Source: Clostridiales bacterium
Lineage (GTDB): Bacteria; Bacillota; Clostridia; Saccharofermentanales; Saccharofermentanaceae
DNA length: 51,699 nucleotides
Assembly (NCBI GenBank): GCA_017552455.1
Contig: JAFZPX010000057.1
Location: forward strand, 1-51,699
Reading direction: 5' to 3'
The translations under genes were made by a program, and so were the position numbers. The notes under the pieces are model-generated. The model was not told the DNA's origin. It worked only from the letters and a program-made list of their open reading frames with translations, and did no database searches. Of the stretch, positions 29,925 to 38,175 are shown in pieces; the first letter of the stretch is position 1, and each line of letters starts with the position of its first letter.

Positions 29925-32618
29925 TTATTCCACGTTCTTGAGGGCTACATCCATCGGGATCTTCTTGATCCTTATGAAGTCGATCACCGAGACAAACGCA
30001 TAACCGACCAGAAGATAGACCGCCGACAGCACAAGTGATACGGGCTTCATGTAGAACGCGAAATAGCCGTCCATCTGATACATGAATATCTTGAAGATAT
30101 AGATCATCAGTAAGTATCCGACGACAAGACTTATAAGCGTAACAACCGTTACAATGATCGCGGTCGGCAAGATGTAGAGCGAGCCGATCTCTCCGTTATG
30201 GAATCCTAAGATCTTAACCATCGAGATTGCATTCTCATTCTTCTCGATGATGATCTTCGCGAGAAGATAGATCAGTGCGGCCGCGAGTACGATTAGAACA
30301 TACTGGAACACTTCCATCATGTCACCCATCGAGTGCATAAGCTGCGTGGTTACTTTGACGATATCCTTAACCGTGATCACAACGGCGATGTTCTGCTCAT
30401 CAATGTCAGCGATCTCATTACGTGAGAAGAAGCCCGAGAAGTCCCCCTCGTCCATACCGAACACGCGGTTGAAATTATCATTCGGCATGAACACCGCGAT
30501 GCCTCCTTCGTAATCAACAACGCCGACAACGGTAAACTCATAAGACTTGTTCTCGTACTCCTCGTGAAGCGTGATCACATCTCCTTCATCAGTTCCGAAT
30601 TTCGCCGCGAAAGCACTCGATACAAATACACTGGCGTCATCGACCGAACTGTCGATATCGACATAAGCGCTGTCATCGATGATGCCGTAAACAGTAACAC
30701 CCTCATCGCCGCCGCTTCCGAAGCCCTGCATCGCGCCCGACAGATCCTTCGGATACATAAGTCCCTTAGCACTGAAGATCTCGGCGGTGGACTCAGAAGT
30801 TGTGATATACTCTCCGTCGTCATTCTTAGAATTCATCAGCATATACTGATAATCAGCGATAGTCATATTGGGCGCTTCATCAGCATAGTGAGTAAGTGAA
30901 TCAGGAAGACCGAACGCGAAACACAGCATCAGCTCGATGAAGATTACACCGAATACAAGCACAGCGTAATTAGGCATGTTCTGCAGCACGATCCTTAATC
31001 TGAACCTTCCGAGGAAAGACCATGAGGGTATCCTTCTCGCTTTAGACTTACGCGACTTACTGAGATCGTGTCTTAAGAAACGAAGCGGGCTGATCTGAAG
31101 CTTCGTCACGATAACAAACAGATTGATGAAGAACATCAGAACAAGCGGTATTACAGTCGTCTTCACAAGCGCGTCAACACTAAAAACAGCATCGCATGTC
31201 GGGAGGCTGTAGCTGTTGTAATACAGGTCTTTGGCCACTCCCATAAACCATGTGTAACCGATAAGATTACCAAGCAGGGCACCTACAAGAGTAACGATCA
31301 GAGGCATCGACATGTAGTGAACTATAAGCTCGCCCTTGGAGTAGCCTGAAGCGCGCAGAGTGCCAATAACGGACGCCTCTTTCTCGATAGTGGTGTTGAT
31401 AGTGATAGCAAATATAAAAGCGATAACGGCAATCAGGATATAGCACAGGATGGTCGTGCCTGCCGTGTCGTGCCCGATGTCTTCAGGCGCGAAGTTAGAA
31501 GCCTGGCGAAGGTACTCGGGAAGGTAGTCCTCGATGTCATTGTCATACACCAGAGACTGCGAGATCAGCACCTTGAGCATGTTGTCAGCGAAGTTTGCTT
31601 CAGCATTCCTGTCGGCAGGCGCCTCATCATAGAAGTATGCATAACTGTAGTGCAGTCTCGAGTTAAGCTCCCCGAAAGCCTCCGGCGTCACCATTCCGAC
31701 ATCGAAGCTAAAGGCATTGAACATCATGTCTGTGTTGTTCTCGTGGAGTGTCAGGTAGTTAACGTATGAGATGAGGCCGACGATCTCGAACTCTTTGCCT
31801 CCGACCGTAATCCGGTCGCCTATGCCGACGCCGACGTTATCCGCGTGCATTCTGTCTATAGCGATCTCATTCGATGCTTCGGGCGCACGGCCCTCGTTGA
31901 AGTTTGCCATATCGATTTCGGAGTCGCTTCTGTAGATCCTGACGGTGCCGTCTTCAACGCCGTCGTTATCATAGTCCTCAGACTCGTTACGGAAGAAGTG
32001 CTCATAGACAGTTACAGGCACCGGCGCGAAACCATCTTCATTAAGCCCGTAATCATCTGCAATCTCGTCCCATTCTTCGTCGACTGCATCGATGACAGCC
32101 TGATGTGCCTCTTCGTAAGCTTCCGCGACAGCCTCGGTATATTCGTCAGATTCGCGCGCTTCTTCCAGCGCCGCTTCGAGATTCTCCTCCATCGCAGCGT
32201 CTATCTGCGCTTGGATCATCTCTTCATCGGTGATGCCGTAAGCCTCGCACTGCTCGCGCACACCTTCCTCGATGGAGGCAGTCACCTGATTGTTCAGCTC
32301 TTCCTCAACAGCCGCCGCAACCTCTTCGTCAGCTTTTCTCATGCCTTCGTCAATGAAGTACTGCCTTACGTCAGCCATCTCGCCTGACTCGAGCGCCGCG
32401 AGCATCTCCTCGGAGGCTTCGGAAGACAGCTCGAAAGACCCGTGCTCAAGCTTTAGCAGGTCTACATTACGGTCTATAGCGGCAAGCATACTGTCGTGAC
32501 CGACATACATGCCTGAGATAAGTCCGATCATCATTACCATAAAAATGATGATTACCGCATACTTATGCCAATCCGCCGCGAGTTCTTTGGGGATTCTTTT
32601 TACAAGGGGATTTCTCAT
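29925..32618 (-). CDS. ABC transporter permease, FtsX/MacB type
   Basis: 897 residues with AAGGGGGT as ribosome site. One N-terminal helix (about 18-40) is followed by a very large external region, then two blocks of FtsX helices (about 385-510 and 765-880) separated by another external domain. Residues about 70-200 form an unusual acidic coiled coil rich in Glu and Ala (for example EEVAAAVEEELNNQ and EENLEAALEEARESDEY). MacB-like folds with VGIGDRITVGGKEFEIVGLI follow. Such exporters act mechanically on lipoproteins, peptides or drugs outside the membrane. It pairs with the ATPase 12 bases upstream, and the operon follows a probable Mn2+ riboswitch. Confidence 0.9.
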   Translation of the reverse strand: MRNPLVKRIPKELAADWHKYAVIIIFMVMMIGLISGMYVGHDSMLAAIDRNVDLLKLEHGSFELSSEASEEMLAALESGEMADVRQYFIDEGMRKADEEVAAAVEEELNNQVTASIEEGVREQCEAYGITDEEMIQAQIDAAMEENLEAALEEARESDEYTEAVAEAYEEAHQAVIDAVDEEWDEIADDYGLNEDGFAPVPVTVYEHFFRNESEDYDNDGVEDGTVRIYRSDSEIDMANFNEGRAPEASNEIAIDRMHADNVGVGIGDRITVGGKEFEIVGLISYVNYLTLHENNTDMMFNAFSFDVGMVTPEAFGELNSRLHYSYAYFYDEAPADRNAEANFADNMLKVLISQSLVYDNDIEDYLPEYLRQASNFAPEDIGHDTAGTTILCYILIAVIAFIFAITINTTIEKEASVIGTLRASGYSKGELIVHYMSMPLIVTLVGALLGNLIGYTWFMGVAKDLYYNSYSLPTCDAVFSVDALVKTTVIPLVLMFFINLFVIVTKLQISPLRFLRHDLSKSRKSKARRIPSWSFLGRFRLRIVLQNMPNYAVLVFGVIFIELMLCFAFGLPDSLTHYADEAPNMTIADYQYMLMNSKNDDGEYITTSESTAEIFSAKGLMYPKDLSGAMQGFGSGGDEGVTVYGIIDDSAYVDIDSSVDDASVFVSSAFAAKFGTDEGDVITLHEEYENKSYEFTVVGVVDYEGGIAVFMPNDNFNRVFGMDEGDFSGFFSRNEIADIDEQNIAVVITVKDIVKVTTQLMHSMGDMMEVFQYVLIVLAAALIYLLAKIIIEKNENAISMVKILGFHNGEIGSLYILPTAIIVTVVTLISLVVGYLLMIYIFKIFMYQMDGYFAFYMKPVSLVLSAVYLLVGYAFVSVIDFIRIKKIPMDVALKNVE

Positions 32619-32630
32619 GATGACACCCCC

Positions 32631-33338
32631 TTACCACTCGAGCTCGGAAGCAGGTATCTTCTTCTCGTTGATGTCGTTATGACGGACGACACCGTCTCTT
32701 AATTTGACTACGTGATCTGCCATGTACTTGATGGCTTCGTTGTGCGTAACCATGATGATCGTCGTGCCGTACTTCTGATTACAGTCTTCGATAAGCGCGA
32801 GGATCTCCTTACTTGTCTTATAGTCCAACGCACCTGTAGGCTCATCGCACATCAGGATATCGGGATTCTTAACGACAGCTCTTCCGATGGATACTCTCTG
32901 CTGCTGTCCGCCCGAGAGCTGATTGGGATACTTGTACTTGTGGTCCTGAAGTCCCAGGGTGGTGATTACTTCTTCGACATCGAGCGGATCGTCTGAAAGA
33001 TATGCGCCGACTTCGATATTCTCTTTAACGTTCAGGTTAGGGATCAGGTTGTACATCTGGAAGACATAACCGAGATGCTTCCTTCGATAAGTCGTAAGCT
33101 GCTTCTCGTCCATGTCTTCGAGCTTGTCTCCTGCGATGCTGACGTAGCCCGAATCCGGTGTGTCGATTCCCCCGATGATGTTAAGAAGGGTCGACTTGCC
33201 AGATCCCGACGGTCCTAACAGTACGCAGAACTCACCCTTGCCGACGGTGAAGTCCATGCCCCGAAGGACGTCCTGTCTTGCTTCGCCTGTACCGAAGCTC
33301 TTCCGTAAGTCTTTGATCTCCAAGAAATTTTCTGCCAT
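32631..33338 (-). CDS. ABC transporter ATP-binding protein, LolD/MacB type
   Basis: 235 residues, ribosome site GGGAGGAG. Walker A is G42-T50 (GPSGSGKST), the signature [14 protein letters not shown], Walker [14 protein letters not shown] and the switch His lies in [13 protein letters not shown]. Sequence type and length fit the MacB/LolD/BceA class that drives FtsX-like permeases. It is the first gene of the operon, with about 260 bases of structured leader. Confidence 0.95.
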   Translation of the reverse strand: MAENFLEIKDLRKSFGTGEARQDVLRGMDFTVGKGEFCVLLGPSGSGKSTLLNIIGGIDTPDSGYVSIAGDKLEDMDEKQLTTYRRKHLGYVFQMYNLIPNLNVKENIEVGAYLSDDPLDVEEVITTLGLQDHKYKYPNQLSGGQQQRVSIGRAVVKNPDILMCDEPTGALDYKTSKEILALIEDCNQKYGTTIIMVTHNEAIKYMADHVVKLRDGVVRHNDINEKKIPASELEW

Positions 33339-33393
33339 TTTTCTCTCCTCCCGGCATTATTTTTCTTGAATTCCCTGAATCTTCCAAACAAAA

Positions 33394-33424
33394 GACCCAA
33401 GCACAGCCGAACTACACTTGGGTC
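33394..33424 (-). terminator. Second leader hairpin, terminator-like
   Basis: Minus strand: GACCCAAG, a 15-base loop, CTTGGGTC, then TTTTGTTT. It stands between the riboswitch and the ATPase gene, 55 bases before the start codon. Its loop (TGTAGTTCG) can pair with the 3' arm of the preceding terminator (CGAACTATACA), so the two hairpins may compete. Confidence 0.7.
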
Positions 33425-33433
33425 ATAATCATC

Positions 33434-33474
33434 AAAAAATATAACATCATGTATAGTTCGTTAAGCTATACATG
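33434..33474 (-). terminator. Riboswitch expression-platform terminator
   Basis: Minus strand: CATGTATAG (33474-33466), a 9-base loop, CTATACATG (33456-33448), then a T6 run (33439-33434). Its 5' arm shares three bases with the P1 stem of the aptamer, so the two cannot form fully at once. Confidence 0.8.
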
Positions 33475-33554
33475 AGTCTCGCGATTTAAAACAAGCCAGA
33501 CCGTTAGGCCAGGATGTTGACTTGCTACGCATTAAGCGCTCGCTACTCCCCCAT
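33472..33554 (-). promoter_or_regulatory. Probable yybP-ykoY (Mn2+) riboswitch
   Basis: The minus-strand RNA starts with AUGGG-GGAGUAGC and closes with GCGAGA-CUCAU, the conserved GGGGAGUAG and GCAAGACC-type ends of the Mn2+ riboswitch, with a five-pair P1 stem (AUGGG/CUCAU, one G-U). Inside are a small stem-loop (GCGC/GCGU) and a second arm in which CAAGUCAACA is answered by GGCUUGUU, as in the family. Metal binding would hold P1 and free the strand needed by the terminator, switching the ABC operon on. A promoter, TTGACA (33598-33593) and TAAATT (33575-33570), lies upstream. Identification is by eye. Confidence 0.68.
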
Positions 33555-33608
33555 GGGAATTACACGGGGAATTTATCATATGTTTCCAAATATGTCAATT
33601 TTGATGTG

Positions 33609-33614
33609 TATAAT
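33609..33614 (+). promoter_or_regulatory. -10 box seven bases before a start codon
   Basis: TATAAT, followed by CTGAATT and the ATG at 33622. The transcript would start at or one base before the ATG and there is no ribosome site. Confidence 0.55.
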
Positions 33615-33621
33615 CTGAATT

Positions 33622-34719
33622 ATGAACAACACGGCCGTTCAACCTAGACAGGATACTTTCAGTAAGGTATTCGAATTCCTGATCGAGAATAGCTTCGCGT
33701 TTACAGTCGGAGTTATGTGTCTTGTGCACGCAGGGTTGATGATATTTATGGGCGTAACAGGGGTTATGCCTTTGTTCTTCTTTAACATCCTGAGTGTTGT
33801 CGTGTATATATTCTGTATTATCCTTTGCAACTTCAGACTAATCATGCCGGCTTATGTAAGCATTATCCTCGAGGTTACGATATACACGGTTATCGCCACA
33901 TATTATGTCGGCCTGAAGTGTGGAACATACTGTTTCCTGTTCTCTATCGTTCCTATTATCATTTACTTCGGAAGTTATCTTTTTAAGGGATCAAAGCGTA
34001 TTAGCGTGGCAATTATGCTTGTGCTGAATTTTGCTGTCTTTATAGCGTTGTATATCAGATTTGGAAATGCAGAGCCGGTCTACAATTTGGCTCCGGCCGC
34101 CAGACTGTTCCTTGTAATCTATTCTGCTTTCGCGATGGTATTCTCGACCATCTTCTACAACGCTATGTACATCTACATGAGTGAGCATGAGGTTACGACG
34201 CTTGAACAGAAGAACAGGCAGCTGGCAACTGATGCACATGAGGATGCTCTTACGAGCCTTCTTAACAGAAGAGGTTTCCTGCCGATAGTTGATGAGCTGA
34301 TGAAGGATAAGAACTCAAGCAAGTTCTGCGTCTCTTTCTGCGACATCGATAACTTCAAGCATATAAACGATTCATACGGTCACGAGGCAGGCGACGAAGT
34401 TCTCAAGCACATCACTCTTCTTATCCGTAAAGAGATGAACGGATGCGAAGTCTGCAGATGGGGAGGAGAAGAGATCGTTATCCTCATGAAGGATCTTGAT
34501 ATCGACGAAGCCCGTGAGAAGATGGAACGCTTAAGAAAGAGCGTTGAGGTAACGCCGACGCTGTTCTTTAACAAGGTTCTGTATGTAACGATCACGATCG
34601 GAGTTGCTCAGAACAATGAGATCTATAAGGAGCCTGAGGACGTGATCAAGGTTGCCGATGAGCGTATGTATTACGGCAAGCAGCACGGCAAGAACATAGT
34701 GGTATACGAAGACAATTGA
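33622..34719 (+). CDS. Membrane-anchored diguanylate cyclase (GGDEF domain)
   Basis: 365 residues. Six hydrophobic helices fill about 17-190, then a short helical linker leads to the GGDEF domain (about 208-365): DALTSLLNRRGF, the metal-binding FCDIDNFKHIND (D241), and active site R279-WGGEEI (GGEEI, a functional variant of GGDEF). It should make cyclic di-GMP from two GTP at the inner membrane face. The inhibitory I-site RxxD, expected five residues before the active site, is replaced by MNGC, so product feedback is not expected. No EAL or PilZ gene lies nearby. Confidence 0.93.
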   Translation: MNNTAVQPRQDTFSKVFEFLIENSFAFTVGVMCLVHAGLMIFMGVTGVMPLFFFNILSVVVYIFCIILCNFRLIMPAYVSIILEVTIYTVIATYYVGLKCGTYCFLFSIVPIIIYFGSYLFKGSKRISVAIMLVLNFAVFIALYIRFGNAEPVYNLAPAARLFLVIYSAFAMVFSTIFYNAMYIYMSEHEVTTLEQKNRQLATDAHEDALTSLLNRRGFLPIVDELMKDKNSSKFCVSFCDIDNFKHINDSYGHEAGDEVLKHITLLIRKEMNGCEVCRWGGEEIVILMKDLDIDEAREKMERLRKSVEVTPTLFFNKVLYVTITIGVAQNNEIYKEPEDVIKVADERMYYGKQHGKNIVVYEDN

Positions 34720-34729
34720 TATAAACGAA

Positions 34730-34756
34730 AAAGGCAGTTCATTACGAACTGCCTTT
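34730..34756. terminator. Bidirectional terminator
   Basis: AAAGGCAGTTC (34730-34740), loop ATTAC, GAACTGCCTTT (34746-34756), with A and T runs on both sides. It serves the converging GGDEF and DUF1858 genes. Confidence 0.85.
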
Positions 34757-34779
34757 TAAGTATCGTTGTTTACTTAAGA

Positions 34780-34992
34780 TTAAGCCTTAGCTGCGAGGAA
34801 CTCGTTTACCTCAGCAACAGTTGAATCTACATCCTCGGGTGTGAAGCCGTGAACGTACATAGCCTGCTCGAGGCTCTCACCGCTTGCAGCCATGCAGCCG
34901 ATGCAGTGCATACCCTTCTGCATGAGGATCTGTGCGATCTCCATGTCCTGCTCGAGAATGTCTGTTATAAGCATATCCTTTGTAATTGCCAT
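34780..34992 (-). CDS. DUF1858 redox-disulfide protein
   Basis: 70 residues with GGAGAGA upstream. The whole protein is one DUF1858 domain (TIGR03980): a helical start (MLITDILEQDMEIAQILMQK) leads into GMHC30-IG-C33-MAASGESLEQA, where the two cysteines probably form a redox disulfide or bind a metal. Such proteins are common in anaerobes, sometimes next to hybrid-cluster proteins, and their exact task is unsettled. Single-gene unit. Confidence 0.92.
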   Translation of the reverse strand: MAITKDMLITDILEQDMEIAQILMQKGMHCIGCMAASGESLEQAMYVHGFTPEDVDSTVAEVNEFLAAKA

Positions 34993-35072
34993 GTTATCTC
35001 TCCTTCTCTGGTAGATTTACCTCAGTCATTATATAACGGCGTTATATTTTTGTGAAGAGGTCAAATCACATC

Positions 35073-36221
35073 TCAATAAATATCTGTTCCCGTCAACTGC
35101 TCGATGTTTGCCAGCTGATCGAAAGTGATGCGTCCTTCGCTGAGAAGACGCGTTACAGCGGGGATGATGTATTCTGTGCGCTCGGTCAGGTCGGGTATCT
35201 CGAGGTCGAGTCCCAGGCCGCTTACAGGTTCGAGGAGCAGATTTCCGTTCTCATCGGCTGTAACCTTGAATACTGTTTCCATGGGGCCGACTTCGGCCTG
35301 AGCTGTTTCTTCTGCCAGTGCTCCGACAAGCTCGGAGGCAATCGCCATGTAGTTAAGTGAATTTCCGTTGATCATGGACTCGATATAGTCAGCATAAAGA
35401 GGAACCATGACGTCTTCGTCATCAAGCACGCTGTTGAGAATTGCCTGCATGTCCGGTCCGGTTCCTGTAGCAGTCACGATAATATAATCGTCAGTAATCT
35501 CAGTAGCCTCAGCGACATAATCGACTCTGGAGAAATATCCTGTCAATACTTCCCCGAAGCCGCTCATCGCACCTGCCATCTGCGCATAATAAGCAAGCTG
35601 GCTGTCCTGGTCGCTGAGCATGGCTGCTGCATCATCGATATTGCCTTCGGAAAGATCGGTCATGAACGTATCAACAAGCTCTATTGCATTTTCTTCAGTA
35701 AGTACAGAGAAGTCCAGATCTGCGATGAGATCTATGAGATGGTTATAGTAATCTTCTGTGGAATCAGGTTCGATGAGCCATGCCTCATCTACTTTGTTAA
35801 GCTCGTAATCAAATGTCTCATCCACCGTATCCTCGAGGTCCGGAATGGCCGCCAGGAACTCTTCGTAAGAATAACCTTCGTCTGCAATGGATTCGATATC
35901 GGGAAGAGTGATCGTAACCTCAGCAGAGGCAGTACCGTCTCCCATATCTATATCGCCGATATCATATTCAGATGCACCCAGAATGGCCGCGATCAGTTCG
36001 GCCTCGGTATCATTCATCTCGGCAGTAAAGAAAGCATCCTGCTCGTCTTCCACACTCTTGCTCGCATATTCGTAATCGGCATCATGAATCGCTTCCATGT
36101 ATTCCGTGAGAGCCTCATATGCGTGAGGTTTCTCAAGATCAGAAAGCAGGCTGCAGCTTCCCAAAGCGCCCGCGATCAGGGCTGAAGCAGTAATAACACT
36201 TAAGATTCTGTTTGTGTGCAT
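35073..36221 (-). CDS. Lipoprotein, paralogue of 11428 and 47754 genes
   Basis: 382 residues with GAGAGGGGAT as ribosome site and a TATAAT box about 35 bases before the ATG. The signal peptide ends in LGSCS (lipidated Cys near 23). Two NTF2-like modules follow, and the first holds DIESIADEGYSYEEFLAAIP and a TVDETFDYELNKVDEAWLIE segment almost matching the lipoprotein at 47754. It ends with SEGRITFDQLANIEQLTG, the position at which the other two paralogues continue into a C-terminal beta-sandwich; that domain is absent here. Role unknown. Confidence 0.78.
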   Translation of the reverse strand: MHTNRILSVITASALIAGALGSCSLLSDLEKPHAYEALTEYMEAIHDADYEYASKSVEDEQDAFFTAEMNDTEAELIAAILGASEYDIGDIDMGDGTASAEVTITLPDIESIADEGYSYEEFLAAIPDLEDTVDETFDYELNKVDEAWLIEPDSTEDYYNHLIDLIADLDFSVLTEENAIELVDTFMTDLSEGNIDDAAAMLSDQDSQLAYYAQMAGAMSGFGEVLTGYFSRVDYVAEATEITDDYIIVTATGTGPDMQAILNSVLDDEDVMVPLYADYIESMINGNSLNYMAIASELVGALAEETAQAEVGPMETVFKVTADENGNLLLEPVSGLGLDLEIPDLTERTEYIIPAVTRLLSEGRITFDQLANIEQLTGTDIY

Positions 36222-36304
36222 AAATTATCCCCTCTCCGATGAGTCTCTATAGATTATAAAACATTCTCCCAGTCTATCCTCTCGTCCTTGTAGAAAACTT
36301 CCTG

Positions 36305-36748
36305 TTAACTACATGTGTCCGATTCAAGATATTTGTACAGTAATCTGTATAATTCCCTCGCTTCTTTCTCGCTTAAAGCAGAGCCCTTGGAGGCGAGTGC
36401 GAGGGGGATATCCTTGCACTTATCCTTAAGTTCATTACCCTTGTCTGTGATGCTGATGATGGTGACTCTCTCGTCTTCCTTCGAGCGGGCGCGGGTGATG
36501 TAGCCGTCCTGCTCAAGGTGCTTCAGGAGGGGAGTTAATGTACCCGCATCAAGATGAAGCGTGCTTCCTAATTGACCTACGGTTACGCTCTCTTTCTCCC
36601 ACAGCACCATGAAGACGATGTACTGCGTGTAGGTAAGCCCCAGAGGCTTGAGGTAAGGGGTGTACGCTGCGACGATCTTTCTGCCGCAAGCATACATCGG
36701 AAAGCATATCTGATTCTTAAGTAAAAGCTGTTCGAATTCCTGTGCCAT
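36305..36748 (-). CDS. OhrR-type MarR regulator (organic peroxide sensor)
   Basis: 147 residues with a MarR winged helix (VGQLGSTLHLDAGTLTPLLK, then wing KEDERVTIISIT). The redox-sensing residues of Bacillus OhrR are all present at the same positions: C15 (NQICFPMYA), Y29 and Y40. Oxidation of C15 by organic hydroperoxides releases the repressor from DNA. It follows the glutathione peroxidase gene by nine bases and very probably represses that operon through the palindrome at 37338-37355. Several Cys are present only near the N-terminus and the end, and no second conserved sensing Cys is evident, so it may be a one-Cys type. Confidence 0.9.
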   Translation of the reverse strand: MAQEFEQLLLKNQICFPMYACGRKIVAAYTPYLKPLGLTYTQYIVFMVLWEKESVTVGQLGSTLHLDAGTLTPLLKHLEQDGYITRARSKEDERVTIISITDKGNELKDKCKDIPLALASKGSALSEKEARELYRLLYKYLESDTCS

Positions 36749-36757
36749 GCCGGTGCC

Positions 36758-37300
36758 TCACAGAAGATCTTCAACGAACTTGGCGACCTTATCCATCTTC
36801 TCCGTAGGCTCGAACCTTGCGACTACACTGCCTCTTCTGTCTACGATGAACTTGGTGAAGTTCCACTTAATCTCAGGGTTATTCTTATAGTCCTTGTCGA
36901 TGGTCGCGAGCATGGCGCTCATGGCCATCGCCTTAGGTCCTTTGCCGAAGCCTTCGAAGCCCTTCTGCTCCTTGAGGTACTTGAAAAGGGGGAGGGCAGT
37001 CTCGCCGTTGACGTCAGACTTCTTCATCTGCGGAAACTGTGTGTTGTACTTCAATGTGCAGAATTCGTGGATCTCGTCGTCCGTGCCGGGGGTCTGACCT
37101 GCGAACTGATTGCAGGGAACGTCGATTACCTCGAAGCCTCTGTCATGGAACTTCTCGTACATGTCTTCGATGTCCTTGTAGTGAGGTGTGAAGCCGCAGC
37201 CCGTTGCTGTGTTAACTATGAGGACGACCTTGCCCTCGAAGTCTCTCATTGACTGTTCTTCGCCGTTTGCCTTTGTTACCGTAAGATCGTAAAAGCCCAT
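36758..37300 (-). CDS. Glutathione peroxidase family (thiol peroxidase)
   Basis: 180 residues, ribosome site GGAGG. The peroxidatic residue is a plain cysteine, C35 in NTATGCGFTPHY, not selenocysteine. The conserved CNQFAGQ (Gln) and WNFTKF (Trp, Asn) segments complete the active-site tetrad. Bacterial Cys-type members usually draw electrons from thioredoxin and reduce lipid and organic hydroperoxides. Its pairing with an OhrR-type regulator fits that substrate. First gene of the operon behind the promoter at 37336-37364. Confidence 0.94.
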   Translation of the reverse strand: MGFYDLTVTKANGEEQSMRDFEGKVVLIVNTATGCGFTPHYKDIEDMYEKFHDRGFEVIDVPCNQFAGQTPGTDDEIHEFCTLKYNTQFPQMKKSDVNGETALPLFKYLKEQKGFEGFGKGPKAMAMSAMLATIDKDYKNNPEIKWNFTKFIVDRRGSVVARFEPTEKMDKVAKFVEDLL

Positions 37301-37335
37301 AGTTGCGGCCTCCTTTGTGAATTGTATTTAGCCAC

Positions 37336-37364
37336 ATTATATTTGGTCAAATATAAAATGTCAA
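37336..37364 (-). promoter_or_regulatory. Promoter of the peroxidase-regulator operon
   Basis: Minus strand: TTGACA (37364-37359), 17-base spacer, TATAAT (37341-37336), a consensus SigA promoter. Confidence 0.88.
37338..37355. promoter_or_regulatory. Probable OhrR operator
   Basis: TATATTTG-GT-CAAATATA, a perfect 8-2-8 palindrome covering the spacer and most of the -10 box. Size and AT-rich form fit MarR/OhrR operators. Confidence 0.7.
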
Positions 37365-37404
37365 TTCACAAAGGGTATGCTGCAAGTACTTTTCGCGAAG
37401 GGAT

Positions 37405-38175
37405 TTACTTTACGGCGTCCACCATAGACTTAACGTATTCGCCGACGTAAGGAGCCGCTTCCTTGCCGTGCTGTGCGAGGATCTTGATGATAGCGGAACC
37501 TACGATAGCACCGTCGGAGATGGAAGACATCTTCGCTGCCTGCTCGGGAGTGGAGATACCGAAGCCGATAGCAACAGGCGTAGAAGTGTTCGCGCGGATG
37601 ACGTCGACTATAGAAGCCAAATCAGTCTTGATCTCGGAACGCACACCCGTTACGCCCAGGGAAGAAACGAGGTAGATGAAGCCTTCAGCTTCCTTAGCGA
37701 TCATGGCGATGCGGTTCTCGGAGGTAGGTGCGATGAGCGAGATCAGATCTACGTCATATTTATGGCAGATATCGAGAAACTCTTCCTTCTCCTCGAAAGG
37801 GAGGTCAGGAAGGATCAGGCCGTCGATGCCGATCTCGTTGCAGATGGAGATGAACTTCTCTGCTCCGTAAGAGAAAACAACATTCGCATATGTCATGAAT
37901 ACCATGGGGATCGTGACGTCGGTTCTAAGTTCACGCACGAGGTCGAAGACCTTATCAGTCGTAACTCCGCCTTCAAGTGCACGAAGGTTCGCGCCCTGGA
38001 TTACGGGTCCTTCAGCGGTCGGGTCAGAGAACGGGATGCCGAGCTCGATCAATGATGCGCCGTTAGCAACAGCTGCACGTACAACAGCGGCTGTTGTCTC
38101 GAGGTCAGGGTCTCCGCAAGTGATAAAAGGGATGAACGCTTTACCGTTCTTAAAAGCTTCTGCGATCTTACTCAT
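37405..38175 (-). CDS. trpA: Tryptophan synthase alpha subunit
   Basis: 256 residues from the ATG at 38175 (GAGGGGAGGAT upstream); the longer form from 38223 lies inside trpB. Splits indole-3-glycerol phosphate into indole and glyceraldehyde 3-phosphate. The catalytic Glu and Asp lie in [17 protein letters not shown], and the phosphate-binding loops are GVTGVR and GFGISTPEQ. It overlaps the end of trpB by eight bases and is the last gene of the operon. No terminator is visible before the peroxidase promoter region. Confidence 0.97.
   Translation of the reverse strand: MSKIAEAFKNGKAFIPFITCGDPDLETTAAVVRAAVANGASLIELGIPFSDPTAEGPVIQGANLRALEGGVTTDKVFDLVRELRTDVTIPMVFMTYANVVFSYGAEKFISICNEIGIDGLILPDLPFEEKEEFLDICHKYDVDLISLIAPTSENRIAMIAKEAEGFIYLVSSLGVTGVRSEIKTDLASIVDVIRANTSTPVAIGFGISTPEQAAKMSSISDGAIVGSAIIKILAQHGKEAAPYVGEYVKSMVDAVK

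Larger units (their letters stand above)
37312..37374. repeat. Outer 13-bp inverted repeat around the peroxidase promoter
   Basis: CCTTTGTGAATTG (37312-37324) and CAATTCACAAAGG (37362-37374) are perfectly complementary, 37 bases apart. One arm overlaps the -35 box and the other the ribosome site of the peroxidase gene. It could be a second pair of regulator half-sites or an element that folds the leader. Confidence 0.7.

Noticed and set aside
36758..37300. Possible selenocysteine glutathione peroxidase
   Set aside because: The active-site codon is a normal Cys codon (C35); no in-frame TGA or SECIS element is needed.
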